DNA of 64,000 nt. It comes from Pseudarthrobacter sulfonivorans (GTDB lineage Bacteria > Actinomycetota > Actinomycetes > Actinomycetales > Micrococcaceae). How positions within the stretch are numbered: the first letter of the stretch is position 1; the number at the start of each line of letters is the position of its first letter. The position numbers were made by a program, and so were the translations under genes. The notes beneath the pieces are model-generated. The model saw only the letters and a program-made list of their open reading frames with translations. It was not told the DNA's origin and did not search any database. This document shows, piece by piece, positions 1 through 8,597 of this stretch. The stretch spans positions 216,359 to 280,358 of the forward strand of contig NZ_JACXBW010000006.1 in the NCBI RefSeq assembly GCF_014712225.1, given 5' to 3'.

Positions 1-306
1 TCGTTCCCGGCCGGCGTACTCGTCCCGGTCGCGGGGACCAGTTTGTGCGAGTTCAAGGGAGAAGCGCACTACTTCGACGTTGTTGCCGGCGGAGTCGCCG
101 TTCCCCGTGCCGGGTGGACATACCCGGAACCCACGCCGGGTTTCGAAGCGCTCAGTACCCGAGTGGCCCTCTACCCGGAACACATGGACTCCTGCGAGGT
201 CAGCGGTGAGCAGGTGACGTTCCAGGAAGGTGACTTCTACGGCGGCTGGATCACCAGACAGATCGTTGGTCCGTTCAAGGGTGGCCCGGGCACGGCAGGG
301 TGGTGA
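1..306 (+). CDS. DUF427 domain protein, 5' end outside window
   Basis: The reading frame is open from base 1 and ends with TGA at 304-306, so the start lies upstream of the window. The visible 101 residues contain the family's typical features: a CEFKG segment followed by YFDV, a W-x-YPEP motif, a YPEHMDSC segment and the C-terminal FYGGWIT...VGPFKGGPGTAGW block. DUF427 proteins are small beta-rich proteins of unknown biochemical function, common in actinobacteria. A TTG at 43 could be mistaken for a start, but the conserved fold begins before it. The downstream quinone reductase is convergent. The family assignment is confident; the function is unknown. Confidence 0.85.
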   Translation, partial: SFPAGVLVPVAGTSLCEFKGEAHYFDVVAGGVAVPRAGWTYPEPTPGFEALSTRVALYPEHMDSCEVSGEQVTFQEGDFYGGWITRQIVGPFKGGPGTAGW

Positions 307-381
307 GTACTCGGTCCTCAATGACTGCAGCCCGGCGCCTCCCGGCATGCCGGCTCAGTCGCTGGGCGGCGAGTCAGGCGG

Positions 382-1416
382 CTAGCTGCCCGCTGCCACG
401 TCGATCAGCACCTTGCCGACGATGCTCTCTTCAACCGCCGTGTGTGCCGCTGCCGTGGCAGCGAGGTTAAAGCGGTGCAGCGGCAGGCCTGCGGCCTCTC
501 CTACCGGAAGGGCGCCGTCGGCGACAGCCGCATTGATGTCCTCAGCGGCGGCGTGGACCGCCTGCATACCAACGGTGTAGAGCAGCACGAACTGGTAGCG
601 GATGTTGAGGCTGAAGTGCCTGCGCACGTCCAGGCTCAGGTGGTCGCCGCCGTTGTTGGCGTAGACCGCGACGGAGCCGCGGTTCCGGATCACTGCCAGG
701 TCGAGTTCGGCGTTCTGCGCCGGCGCCACCTCCACGATCTGATCGACACCGTTGGGAGCGACCCGGCGGATTTCCGCGGCCGCGTCGGTGTCGCGGTAGT
801 TGATAACGTAATCGGCACCGGCGGCCGTGACCAGCGCCGCCTTCGCCGGCCCGCTCACGGTCGTGATCACAACGGCGCCAGCCCACTTGGCGAGCTGGAT
901 CGCCGCATGGCCCACGGCTCCGGCACCTCCCGCGACGAGAACCACTTTCCCGTTCATGGCTCCCGGGTGCAGCCGCCGTGGTCCGTCTTCGGCGATCGTT
1001 AGGGCCCGGTGCGCGGTGATCGCGGGGACGCCCAGGCTTGCGCCGACGTCGAACCCGGCGTGCTCCGGCAGCGCAAAGACCCGTTCGGCCGGCAGGACGG
1101 CGAACTCCTGGGCTGTCCCGCCGTCGGCGCGCTGGTAGGCGGCCAGGGCCAACCAGACCCTGTCACCGACGTGGAGGTGCTCGACGCCGGGGCCGACGGC
1201 GTCCACAACACCGGCGCCGTCTTGATTGGGCACGACTTCCGCAAACGGCAGCGGCTCGCCCGCTTTGGCGCCGCGGCGCGACTTCCAGTCCGTGGGGTTC
1301 ACCCCGGAGACCATGATCCGCACACGTACCTCCCCGCGCCCAGGGTCGCGGATGTCGCGGTCAACGAGCTCAAGGACAGACGGGTCGCCGCTTGTGCGGT
1401 AAACAATTGCTTTCAT
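382..1416 (-). CDS. NADPH:quinone oxidoreductase (zinc-independent MDR family)
   Basis: This 344-residue protein belongs to the medium-chain dehydrogenase/reductase superfamily. It opens with MKAIVYRTSGDP, has the GroES-like segment NQDGAGVVDAVG, and a Rossmann nucleotide-binding loop VAGGAGAVGHAAIQLA near residues 162-176, the AxxGxxG form typical of NADPH-dependent quinone reductases. No structural-zinc cysteine cluster is visible. The start at 1416 is preferred over an upstream in-frame codon because family members begin at MKA. It would reduce quinones or related enones in the cytoplasm. It lies just downstream of a same-strand efflux pump gene, which may suggest a shared role in handling toxic compounds, but this is weak. 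Confidence 0.88.
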   Translation of the reverse strand: MKAIVYRTSGDPSVLELVDRDIRDPGRGEVRVRIMVSGVNPTDWKSRRGAKAGEPLPFAEVVPNQDGAGVVDAVGPGVEHLHVGDRVWLALAAYQRADGGTAQEFAVLPAERVFALPEHAGFDVGASLGVPAITAHRALTIAEDGPRRLHPGAMNGKVVLVAGGAGAVGHAAIQLAKWAGAVVITTVSGPAKAALVTAAGADYVINYRDTDAAAEIRRVAPNGVDQIVEVAPAQNAELDLAVIRNRGSVAVYANNGGDHLSLDVRRHFSLNIRYQFVLLYTVGMQAVHAAAEDINAAVADGALPVGEAAGLPLHRFNLAATAAAHTAVEESIVGKVLIDVAAGS

Positions 1417-1469
1417 ACCCAAAGCCAACGCGGGCGCGGACCGAAAATTCCCGCCGGTACCGGGTTGTC

Positions 1470-2945
1470 CTAATCCTGTGCAGGTGCCGTACTGTGCTCA
1501 GCCTGCGCCGCAGGGTCTACGGTCGGGCAGGCGGCGGCCTTGCTGTCTGTGACGGGCATCGCCACAACAGCCACGACCGTGAGTACTGCGGCGGCCAGTA
1601 CCGCCAGGAAAACAGCCCCCGAAGCGGCGACGACTGCGGTCGGATCGGTATTGCCGCCCGGAGTGCCCGCATAGATCGCATTGGCAACCGCCCCGAAAAC
1701 CGCGACACCGATGGAACTACCGATCGACCGCGCGAAAAGGTTGGTGCCGGTGACAACTCCGCGCTCGTTCCAGTCGACGCTGGACTGGGCTGCGATGAGG
1801 CTCGGGGTGGCCACCAGCCCCAGCCCTAGCCCTACGATGAAGCAGCTCGCCGCCGCCAGGAGAACGTTGGGTGTGGAAGCGGTGAGGGCAAGTACCGCTG
1901 TACCCAGGACCGTGATGGTGATGCCGATCATCGCGGTCTTTCGGAAACCCAACCGAAGATAGAACCGGCCCGATTGGGACGCACTGATCGGCCAGCCGAT
2001 CGTCAGTGCCGCCAGTGCGAGCCCAGCCAGAATCGGGGAGGTCGAGAGGGCCCCTTCGAGGAAAGTCGGAACGTAAGAGGTAAGGCCAAGCATGACCGCT
2101 CCAACGCCAAAGGAGATCAGCGCGGTCGTCGCCAGCAGTCGCCGGGAGACGACCCAGGTCGGCAGTACCGGCTCCGTGGCCCTCCGCTCGACGAGGATGA
2201 ACACGGCGAACAAGAGTGCTCCGCCGGCGAACACCGCAATGCTGATGGCAGAGGTCCACCCCCACGCCTGGCCGCCTTCGAGGGCCCCCAGAATGACCAG
2301 GGTCAGCGAGGCCGTCAGCAGGGCTGCCCCCAGATAGTCAACCTGGTGCCTGGTGCGCTCGACATTCTCGTGGAACGTTCGCAGCAGCATCCACCCGGCC
2401 AGGAGGCACAGGGGGATGTTCACGAGAAAGATCCCTCGCCACATGCCCAGTGCGGAAAAAACGCCGCCAAGCGTCGGGCCAACAACGGAGGACACCGCCC
2501 ACACGCTCGCAAGGTAGCCTTGCACTTTCGCCCGCTCAGTCAGCGTATAGATATCGCCAGCGATCGTGATCGCCATCGGTTGGACTGCTCCCGCGCCCAG
2601 GCCCTGCAGCACACGGAAGGCGATGAGGGCCGGCATGCTCCATGCCAAGCCGCAGAGGATAGAACCAAGCAGGAATAGCCCGATACCGATCAGGATGATC
2701 GGTTTACGGCCGACGACGTCGGAGAGTTTCGCGTAGACGGGCACCGACACAGCCTGCGCCAACAGATATGCAGAAAAGAGCCACGGGAAAGATACGAACC
2801 CGCCAACGTCGTGCACGATAGACGGCACCGCCGTCGCGACGATCGTCGAATCTATTGCCACCAGGCCCGTCGAGAGCATCAAGGAAATCAGTATGGGACC
2901 GCGCTTCGAGCGGAAGCCGACCCCCTCTGCAGGCATTGTCGTCAC
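1470..2945 (-). CDS. MFS drug exporter, DHA2 (14-helix) family
   Basis: This 491-residue integral membrane protein has the length and helix density of the 14-TMS DHA2/EmrB-QacA drug:H+ antiporters. Motif A is seen as LSDVVGRKP after helix 2, helix 1 carries the D in GLVAIDSTIVATAVP, and helix 5 has the antiporter motif C-like segment SSVVGPTLGG. Such proteins expel lipophilic drugs or dyes using the proton gradient. The C-terminal tail after the last helix is short and acidic. It is followed 54 bp downstream by the quinone reductase on the same strand. Substrate cannot be inferred. Confidence 0.92.
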   Translation of the reverse strand: MTTMPAEGVGFRSKRGPILISLMLSTGLVAIDSTIVATAVPSIVHDVGGFVSFPWLFSAYLLAQAVSVPVYAKLSDVVGRKPIILIGIGLFLLGSILCGLAWSMPALIAFRVLQGLGAGAVQPMAITIAGDIYTLTERAKVQGYLASVWAVSSVVGPTLGGVFSALGMWRGIFLVNIPLCLLAGWMLLRTFHENVERTRHQVDYLGAALLTASLTLVILGALEGGQAWGWTSAISIAVFAGGALLFAVFILVERRATEPVLPTWVVSRRLLATTALISFGVGAVMLGLTSYVPTFLEGALSTSPILAGLALAALTIGWPISASQSGRFYLRLGFRKTAMIGITITVLGTAVLALTASTPNVLLAAASCFIVGLGLGLVATPSLIAAQSSVDWNERGVVTGTNLFARSIGSSIGVAVFGAVANAIYAGTPGGNTDPTAVVAASGAVFLAVLAAAVLTVVAVVAMPVTDSKAAACPTVDPAAQAEHSTAPAQD

Positions 2946-3094
2946 GTAATCTCGTTCCCGTCGTCCTCACAGAGCGCTGCGCGCAGACCTAATCCAGCTA
3001 GTCGCATAACTGCTTGATTCAACGAAATAATCCCGGCCACCTCGAGCAATTCCACGGTAATGATGGCGGCAGCACCCACTGGGGTCCGCCTCGT

Positions 3095-3862
3095 TTACAT
3101 GGGCGCGGTCATGTACAGCCCGGGCAGGAGCTCCGGGTGCGCCGGGACGAAGAGGGCGAAAACGATCAGCGAGGCGCCGGTGATCCGGCTGAGGACGGGC
3201 CCGTATTTCCACGTCTTCTCCAGGAAGATGACTACCGTGAGCACGGCCATCCATGCCAGGTTCATCACGCCAACGGCAATCAGCACCACCATGAGCCCCC
3301 AACAGCAGCCCACGCAATACACGCCGTGGTACATGCCGACGCGGACATCCCGCAGGCGGCCCTTGTACCCGGAAACGTGCAACAGGAATGCTACGGGCGA
3401 CCGGCAGTGCCTGAGGCAGAAATCCTTCAGCGGGGTCAGCTGGTAGGCGCCGGCCGCCACGAGCACTCCGGCTCCCACCCACGGTGCGATAGCCGCCGCG
3501 TCCTCAGCCAGCAGCCCGGTGAGCGACGCGGCCGCGTAGGCACCGACTCCGAATCCGACCCATGTCAGCAGGTAACCGCCGAGCAGGCCGGTTGTCCGGA
3601 TGGCCCGGACCCGGCGGCTGCGGACGGCCCGGATGGACCTCAGATACGTCGAAGTGAGCGGTGCCAGCGCCGGCAGCATCATGGCTGTCATCATCAGCGC
3701 CCACACCCCAAGGAAACCCCAGAGGCCCAGCCCCATGGTCCCCGGGGCTGCGGACATGCCGGCGAAGCCCGAGAAGGTGAAAAACCACGCCAGCGCGGCG
3801 CACGCGATCAGGGCCAGCTCTGCGGCATGGCGGCTGACTGTCAGGCCGCTCCTGACCGGCAC
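3095..3862 (-). CDS. DUF2182 integral membrane protein
   Basis: The 255-residue protein has about six hydrophobic helices and the DUF2182 signature: MMTAMMLPALAPL early, and the Cys/His-rich YHGVYCVGCCWGLM segment near the middle, followed by NLAWMAVLTV and FLEKTWKYG. The family is annotated as a predicted metal-binding membrane protein; its real activity is unknown. The GTG start at 3862 lies directly against the TAA stop of the DUF1326 gene (3865-3863), so the two are translationally coupled. DUF1326/DUF2182 pairs are a recurrent bacterial arrangement, which supports both calls. Confidence 0.9.
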   Translation of the reverse strand: MPVRSGLTVSRHAAELALIACAALAWFFTFSGFAGMSAAPGTMGLGLWGFLGVWALMMTAMMLPALAPLTSTYLRSIRAVRSRRVRAIRTTGLLGGYLLTWVGFGVGAYAAASLTGLLAEDAAAIAPWVGAGVLVAAGAYQLTPLKDFCLRHCRSPVAFLLHVSGYKGRLRDVRVGMYHGVYCVGCCWGLMVVLIAVGVMNLAWMAVLTVVIFLEKTWKYGPVLSRITGASLIVFALFVPAHPELLPGLYMTAPM

Positions 3863-4468
3863 TTACGCGGACCAGGCGAAGGGGGCCGAGAACGAGTTCT
3901 TCCCGGCGTTATCCCAGGTCATCCCGAACACGTCCACACGCGCGGTGCTGGATGTGCCCGCTGCCAGAGGGTCGGCCGGGAATCCAACCCCGCTGACTTT
4001 GACCCCTTGTCCTGTGGGATCAAAGGGAGACACGAAGTCCTCGACCACCATGTCCACGGCGCTGCCGATGCGGACCTGGTGGGTACGCCCGTCGTCGGCG
4101 TAGGCCATCTCCAGGGACTCCATTCCCGCCATTTCACCGATCAAGGGAGCGAGGCCCTCCATCGGCCCGCCGAGCTGTCCGCCGAAGACTGCACCGAGCG
4201 CTTCGGCCTGTTGAGCCGAGGCTGCGGCATCCATCAGGACTCCAACCTTCCAGCCCCCGTCACTCATCAACGCCGGGGTATCGGCGACGACACAGACAGT
4301 CAGACCGCCGACGTCGACACCGTTTACTTCGCCGGTTTCCACATGGAACGCCAAAGCCACGTTGCAGCGCTCGTTGTCCGCCGGAGCGGTCTGCCCTGAA
4401 GTCGTACACGGGCAGACCATGTCGCAGTTGCAGTTCTCAAAATACGTACCCTCGACGTGCCACGGCAT
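3863..4468 (-). CDS. DUF1326 domain protein
   Basis: This 201-residue protein starts at MPWHVEGTYFENCNCD, the family's canonical N terminus with its CNC...CPC cysteine cluster (residues about 13-21), likely a metal or redox site. The start at 4468 is chosen because AAAGGAG lies just upstream in good spacing; an upstream in-frame codon has no such site. The rest is a beta-rich domain with DFVSPFDPTGQGVKVSG near the end. It is the upstream partner of the DUF2182 membrane protein, sharing a stop/start junction. Function unknown; the pair probably acts on one metal or small-molecule process. Confidence 0.9.
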   Translation of the reverse strand: MPWHVEGTYFENCNCDMVCPCTTSGQTAPADNERCNVALAFHVETGEVNGVDVGGLTVCVVADTPALMSDGGWKVGVLMDAAASAQQAEALGAVFGGQLGGPMEGLAPLIGEMAGMESLEMAYADDGRTHQVRIGSAVDMVVEDFVSPFDPTGQGVKVSGVGFPADPLAAGTSSTARVDVFGMTWDNAGKNSFSAPFAWSA

Positions 4469-4622
4469 CTCGGGCTCCTTTCGAAGAGGCACCCCCAAAA
4501 AGAAGTCTCCTCGCGGCCCTGAGCAGTGTCAACGGTAGGTTGCGGCCCGTGCAAAAGGTCTTGCTGGACCGGCCTGGGCTTCGAGTGGAGGTGCCAGCCC
4601 AAGGCATATCAGCCCCTGCTTT

Positions 4623-6503
4623 TTATGGCGCCAGGATCACGAAGCCAGCCGCCGGAACGGTTACGCTGATGGCCAAACCGTTCCGCGCCTGGGCCGCCAC
4701 CGGCGACCCAATCCGGGTCGGGTCCGTTGAATAGGCGTACTGGTATTTGTCACCGACGGCATGGAGGCCGGCGTCGATGGTTACCCACGCCGTCCTTGGC
4801 GCTGCCAAGTCGGTGTTGATGGCACAGACGACCTCCCGGTCCGACATGATCCGACTCCACGCCACCATGGAGGTCATCCGCCCCTCGCCGATCCGGTTCG
4901 GGTACCAGAAGGTGAACCCGTCCTCGGAAATAGGCCGCAGATACTGGCGGCCGCGGCGGAGTGAAATGTCGCTGGTTCGAACGGCCAGGATTTTGGCCAG
5001 CTCGATGTAAGTCGCCGATGTCTCGTCGAAGAAGTGCCTGTCCCGGCTCCTGAATGAGCCGAAGCCGCCCCCGAACATCGTTTCCCGGATATAGCGATCC
5101 GCCTTGTCCCTGGGATCGGGCGCGGGATTGAAGTCGGACGGAAACTTTCCGTCGAAACGCTGTTCGCTTCCGTAGTAGATGCAGGGGATTCCCAATGTGG
5201 TCGCATTCATGGCCAGGATGGCGAGCTCAAGTGCACGCCCATCCTGATCGGCGGCGAAGCGCGCCTTCCATTCCTTGTCCAGCCTGACGAGGTCATGGTC
5301 ATCAAAAGCAGTGACCACGTGGTTGCGGAACCACGTGTGAGAAGGCTTGTCGACCTCGGCTGAGTTGCGGAAGAGTTCGAAGTAGTTGGCCGGGTTGCCC
5401 CAGCCCTTGACGGCGTCAACCATGTATTGCTGGACGTCCCGCAATCCCAGTGCCGCGTCGAGCCCGGTCTTGTCGCGGGTGCTGATGGCTTCATCCCGGC
5501 TGCCGGTGATCTCTCCGACCAGGAAGAATGAGTCCTTGCCGATGGTCTGGGCGAATTCATGGATCTCAGAGGTGAAGAACCTGGTTGCACCCAGGTCCAT
5601 GTGCTTGACGGTATCGACGCGGAAGCCGTCCAGGTCTGCGTAGGCGATCCAGTACTGGTAGGCCTCGGAGAGGGTTCGAAGGGCTTCCGAGGGCGTGTAT
5701 TCGGACAGCGGCCCCGTTCCTTGGTGAATGTTCTTCAGCCCGTCGAAGTCGCCTTCGGTTGTCTCCGGCCTGTCATCCCAGTGGGCAATGTTCCCCTTGC
5801 GCGTGAAGACGTCCGCTGCTTGCAGCTCTTCGGGCCAAACGGCGCTGTTCACGTCATGGGGGTTGACCTGCGTCGGGAAGGGGAGGGTGGGGGCGCCATT
5901 GGGGTCCCGCCACCCGAGCACGGGATAGGTGGCACCGCTCCACGCCGGCGTGTAGAGATTGCCGCTCGGATCGACGGTGTTGTACTGGAAGACGTCGGCA
6001 GTATGGTTCAGGATCACGTCCAGAATGACGTAGAGCCCGGCCTTGTGCGCGGCCGCGACGAGATCCTTGAAGTCCTCGTCCGTGCCGAAGTGGGGGTCGA
6101 CTTCGAGGAAGTTCTGCGTTCCGTAGCCGTGGTAGTCGTCCACTCCGGGCCGCTGCCGCAGCACCGGGCTGATCCACAAGGTGGAGATGCCGAGCCTCTT
6201 GAGGTAGCCGATCTTGGATGTGATCCCTTTGAGGGTGCCACCGAGCCATTTGGCGCCGGCTGACTCCCAATCCTGAATGGCAGCCTGTGACCGGACTCCG
6301 TTGCCAGCATCGGCGGGTGAAAACAGTTGGGTGGCGCCTGGGACTATCTGCCCCGCGACATCCCGATAGCCATCTTCCTTGCCGTCAGAGAACCGGTCGA
6401 TCAGGAGGAAGTAGATCACCTGGTCCGACCAGTCGCGGGGCGACGGGTGATAGTTGTTCTTTTGCAGGAGTTGTGCCCACGGGATTTCATTGATCGAAAG
6501 CAT
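4623..6503 (-). CDS. GH13-family alpha-glycosidase (alpha-amylase-like)
   Basis: The 626-residue protein has the four conserved GH13 regions in order: DVILNHT (about residue 163), GFRVDTVKH with the nucleophile Asp (about 297), LVGEI with the acid/base Glu (about 329) and FDDHD (about 402). The N terminus contains YFLLIDRFSDGK, typical of cytoplasmic amylase-like enzymes. There is no signal peptide, so it probably acts inside the cell on maltodextrins or related alpha-glucans. The ATG at 6503 is preferred because GAGGG precedes it; an upstream GTG is also in frame. No sugar transporter or regulator is adjacent, so substrate is open. Confidence 0.9.
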   Translation of the reverse strand: MLSINEIPWAQLLQKNNYHPSPRDWSDQVIYFLLIDRFSDGKEDGYRDVAGQIVPGATQLFSPADAGNGVRSQAAIQDWESAGAKWLGGTLKGITSKIGYLKRLGISTLWISPVLRQRPGVDDYHGYGTQNFLEVDPHFGTDEDFKDLVAAAHKAGLYVILDVILNHTADVFQYNTVDPSGNLYTPAWSGATYPVLGWRDPNGAPTLPFPTQVNPHDVNSAVWPEELQAADVFTRKGNIAHWDDRPETTEGDFDGLKNIHQGTGPLSEYTPSEALRTLSEAYQYWIAYADLDGFRVDTVKHMDLGATRFFTSEIHEFAQTIGKDSFFLVGEITGSRDEAISTRDKTGLDAALGLRDVQQYMVDAVKGWGNPANYFELFRNSAEVDKPSHTWFRNHVVTAFDDHDLVRLDKEWKARFAADQDGRALELAILAMNATTLGIPCIYYGSEQRFDGKFPSDFNPAPDPRDKADRYIRETMFGGGFGSFRSRDRHFFDETSATYIELAKILAVRTSDISLRRGRQYLRPISEDGFTFWYPNRIGEGRMTSMVAWSRIMSDREVVCAINTDLAAPRTAWVTIDAGLHAVGDKYQYAYSTDPTRIGSPVAAQARNGLAISVTVPAAGFVILAP

Positions 6504-6634
6504 CTTTGCCCTCACTAGCAGTTACGGAATTTTGTCGGGAGTTCGGGAGTGAGGCGGCTCATCGCCCTGCTTCCCCGGCGACTGCCATGCCTCGTCGGAG
6601 GCAGGTTGCGGCCTCGTAGGCTCCGGCCGTTTCC

Positions 6635-7693
6635 TCACTCCCGGAGGTCGAAGATGTCGGCTCGAATGCCGTGGTCTCCGCTCTTGCGTTCCCCAGCTGG
6701 TGTGTCGTATACCACCAGCACCGACCTGTGGTCCTGCAGCAACGTGATCCCCTCGGCCCGGTCCTCACCCTTTCCGAACGGTACGTCAATTTCACATTTC
6801 AGGTCGTCCCTGTGCAACACGGCCTCGCTGTCAGACGTCAGCGCGTTCCGCCACCGGAACACCGCTGTGCGGCCGTCGAGCTCCATAGTGGGTCCAGCCA
6901 GGACGAGCAGGTCATCTCGGTGACGGCACAGATCCCGCACGCCCAACCCCCGCAGGTCGAGGAAGTGCTTGCGGTAGCGGCGACCCCCGGGACCGATCGG
7001 CTGCGGCTCGATGCCGGACCCGTCGCCGACGCCGAGTTCGACAATCACCGCCCACCCGCGCAGCACTGGCCCGCGGAGGCCGATGAACACCCGGTCGTCC
7101 GTCACGGCGAGGCCCTCGCAATCGATCCCGTTGTCTTTGCCCGGGATCGGATGTGAGGGTATGAAGCCTTCAAGGTGAGGGTCATCGGACAGCAGATCCA
7201 AAAGGCTTTGGCCGGCGCCTCCATCCAGGCCAAACACCACGGGCCGTTGCTGCCCACCGTTCCCGCTTGCACCGGGCTCAAGGAGTGTTCTGGTCGAGAG
7301 CCGGGCCAACACTCGCCGGCGCTGGCTGACCTCGACTGTCGCCAGGGCCTTCCGGGCCTGGTCCGGGTTGTGTTTGTCCTTGACCCGCTTGCGGACCGCG
7401 CTGTGCGACCCGAGCAGCCACAGGTTGTCACCGTCGATATCGAGGCCCTCGATATCGAGCTCCCCCTCCCCGGGCAGTTCTAATAAATCGGTGAGGTCAG
7501 AGCTGTGATGGTCATGGGCCTGGTCGCCCTGAATCGTGAGCCGTTCGACACTGGTCGTCTCGTCGTTGGCCACCCAGAGGTAGTCGCCCTGGCGAACTAC
7601 GGCGGACAATCCATCGCGGAGGTCATCCTCTGGATCGAGGGTGCTGCGCTGATTCAGGACGAGAGTGATCTCGCCAGACGGCTGGTCTGCCAT
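6635..7693 (-). CDS. DUF3616 domain protein
   Basis: This 352-residue protein matches DUF3616 by its beta-propeller-like pattern: GDYLWVANDETTSVERL near the start, GELDIEGLDIDGDNLWLLGSH, an IDCEGLAV segment and DLRGLGVRDLC later. The family resembles strictosidine-synthase or phytase-like propellers and has no established reaction. The ATG at 7693 is chosen because GGAG stands 10 bases upstream; the longer open frame before it is Arg-rich and unlike protein. There is no signal peptide. It marks the left end of the peptidase-rich island and may be expressed with it, although I see no GTRACG repeat pair directly before it. Confidence 0.8.
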   Translation of the reverse strand: MADQPSGEITLVLNQRSTLDPEDDLRDGLSAVVRQGDYLWVANDETTSVERLTIQGDQAHDHHSSDLTDLLELPGEGELDIEGLDIDGDNLWLLGSHSAVRKRVKDKHNPDQARKALATVEVSQRRRVLARLSTRTLLEPGASGNGGQQRPVVFGLDGGAGQSLLDLLSDDPHLEGFIPSHPIPGKDNGIDCEGLAVTDDRVFIGLRGPVLRGWAVIVELGVGDGSGIEPQPIGPGGRRYRKHFLDLRGLGVRDLCRHRDDLLVLAGPTMELDGRTAVFRWRNALTSDSEAVLHRDDLKCEIDVPFGKGEDRAEGITLLQDHRSVLVVYDTPAGERKSGDHGIRADIFDLRE

Positions 7694-7872
7694 TCTTGAC
7701 TCCATTCTTTGGCGGAATTCTGCAGCTCGGGCGTCGTACTGGTGGGACGGGCATCTGTATCGGCGTCCCGTCCTCCGGTGGCGGCCACGGCGGCGAATTT
7801 GTTCGCCGCAGTCGGACGAGCCGATACCTCGTAGGCGCGTCCCCAACGGGCCGCAGCCACAGCAGACAGACT

Positions 7873-8370
7873 TCAGGCGAGCAGCGGGATACGGAAAATC
7901 TGACCGGGAAAGATGAGGTCAGGGTTGTTGATGCGGTCCCGATTGGCTTGAAAGACGTCCTCGACGGTCGTGTTTTGGCCCTGCTCACGAGCGATCTTCG
8001 TCAGAGTATCGCCGGCCTCGACTTCGTAAAGCCTGAAGCCCTCCAATGCTGTAAACAGGGTGACGGGAAGTATGTTGAGATCGGTCCCCGGGGGATGGAT
8101 GCCGGAGGGATCGTCGCCGAAGACCTGAAGCGTCACATGGGCCGCGCGGGCAGTGTAGTCACCGACCGAAACCTGATGGCCGAAGTCCCGGATGATCCCC
8201 ATGGAACCGGCGCCCTGAATATTTCCCTGGGCTATGCTTTGACCGTTCTTGTCGAGCAGCTGCCAAAGGACGGTAGCTTCGAATCCGGTTCCGAAACCGG
8301 CAACCGTAAAGTCGCTGCCTATGACGTCGTTCGGCTTCGGCTGGCGCACTTCAATGAGTCGCGGGGCCAT
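7873..8370 (-). CDS. Gmad2-like plus LysM domain protein
   Basis: The 165-residue protein has two parts. Residues about 5-110 form an immunoglobulin-like domain beginning IEVRQPKPNDVIGSDFTVAG, which resembles the Gmad2 domain of spore-germination-type proteins. Residues about 115-165 form a LysM domain, with LYEVEAGDTLTKIAREQG, then IFQANRDRINNPD-like and FPGQIFRIP segments. LysM binds N-acetylglucosamine polymers such as peptidoglycan. Surprisingly, no signal peptide or lipobox is visible. The start is set by AAGGAG just upstream of the ATG at 8370. A GTRACG direct repeat lies 75 bp upstream, placing the gene in the proposed SARP regulon. Confidence 0.82.
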   Translation of the reverse strand: MAPRLIEVRQPKPNDVIGSDFTVAGFGTGFEATVLWQLLDKNGQSIAQGNIQGAGSMGIIRDFGHQVSVGDYTARAAHVTLQVFGDDPSGIHPPGTDLNILPVTLFTALEGFRLYEVEAGDTLTKIAREQGQNTTVEDVFQANRDRINNPDLIFPGQIFRIPLLA

Positions 8371-8443
8371 GGCTAACTCCTTAACGCCAGTTCTGGAAGG
8401 ATGCACCTGTCAGGTCTGTACAAAGACACTTCAGCATCCCACC

Positions 8444-8460
8444 CGTTACTGCCGCGTTAT
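8444..8460 (-). promoter_or_regulatory. Putative SARP box upstream of LysM gene
   Basis: On the coding strand this reads ATAACG, five bases, then GTAACG: an 11-bp-period direct repeat 75 bp before the LysM start. It is near-identical to the box before the SARP gene itself. No convincing NAnnnT hexamer follows at the usual 9 bp. Confidence 0.6.
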
Positions 8461-8597
8461 CGCCTACGACATCGCTTTGGTGGCATAGGCAGCCACGCGG
8501 ATTCTGCCGACGTGGCAGCCGGCGACGGCCCCTCAGAATCCAAAAACCTCACCAGAGCGCAGGGTTGGTCGACAGCCTTCCCTGGCTCTGATCGCTG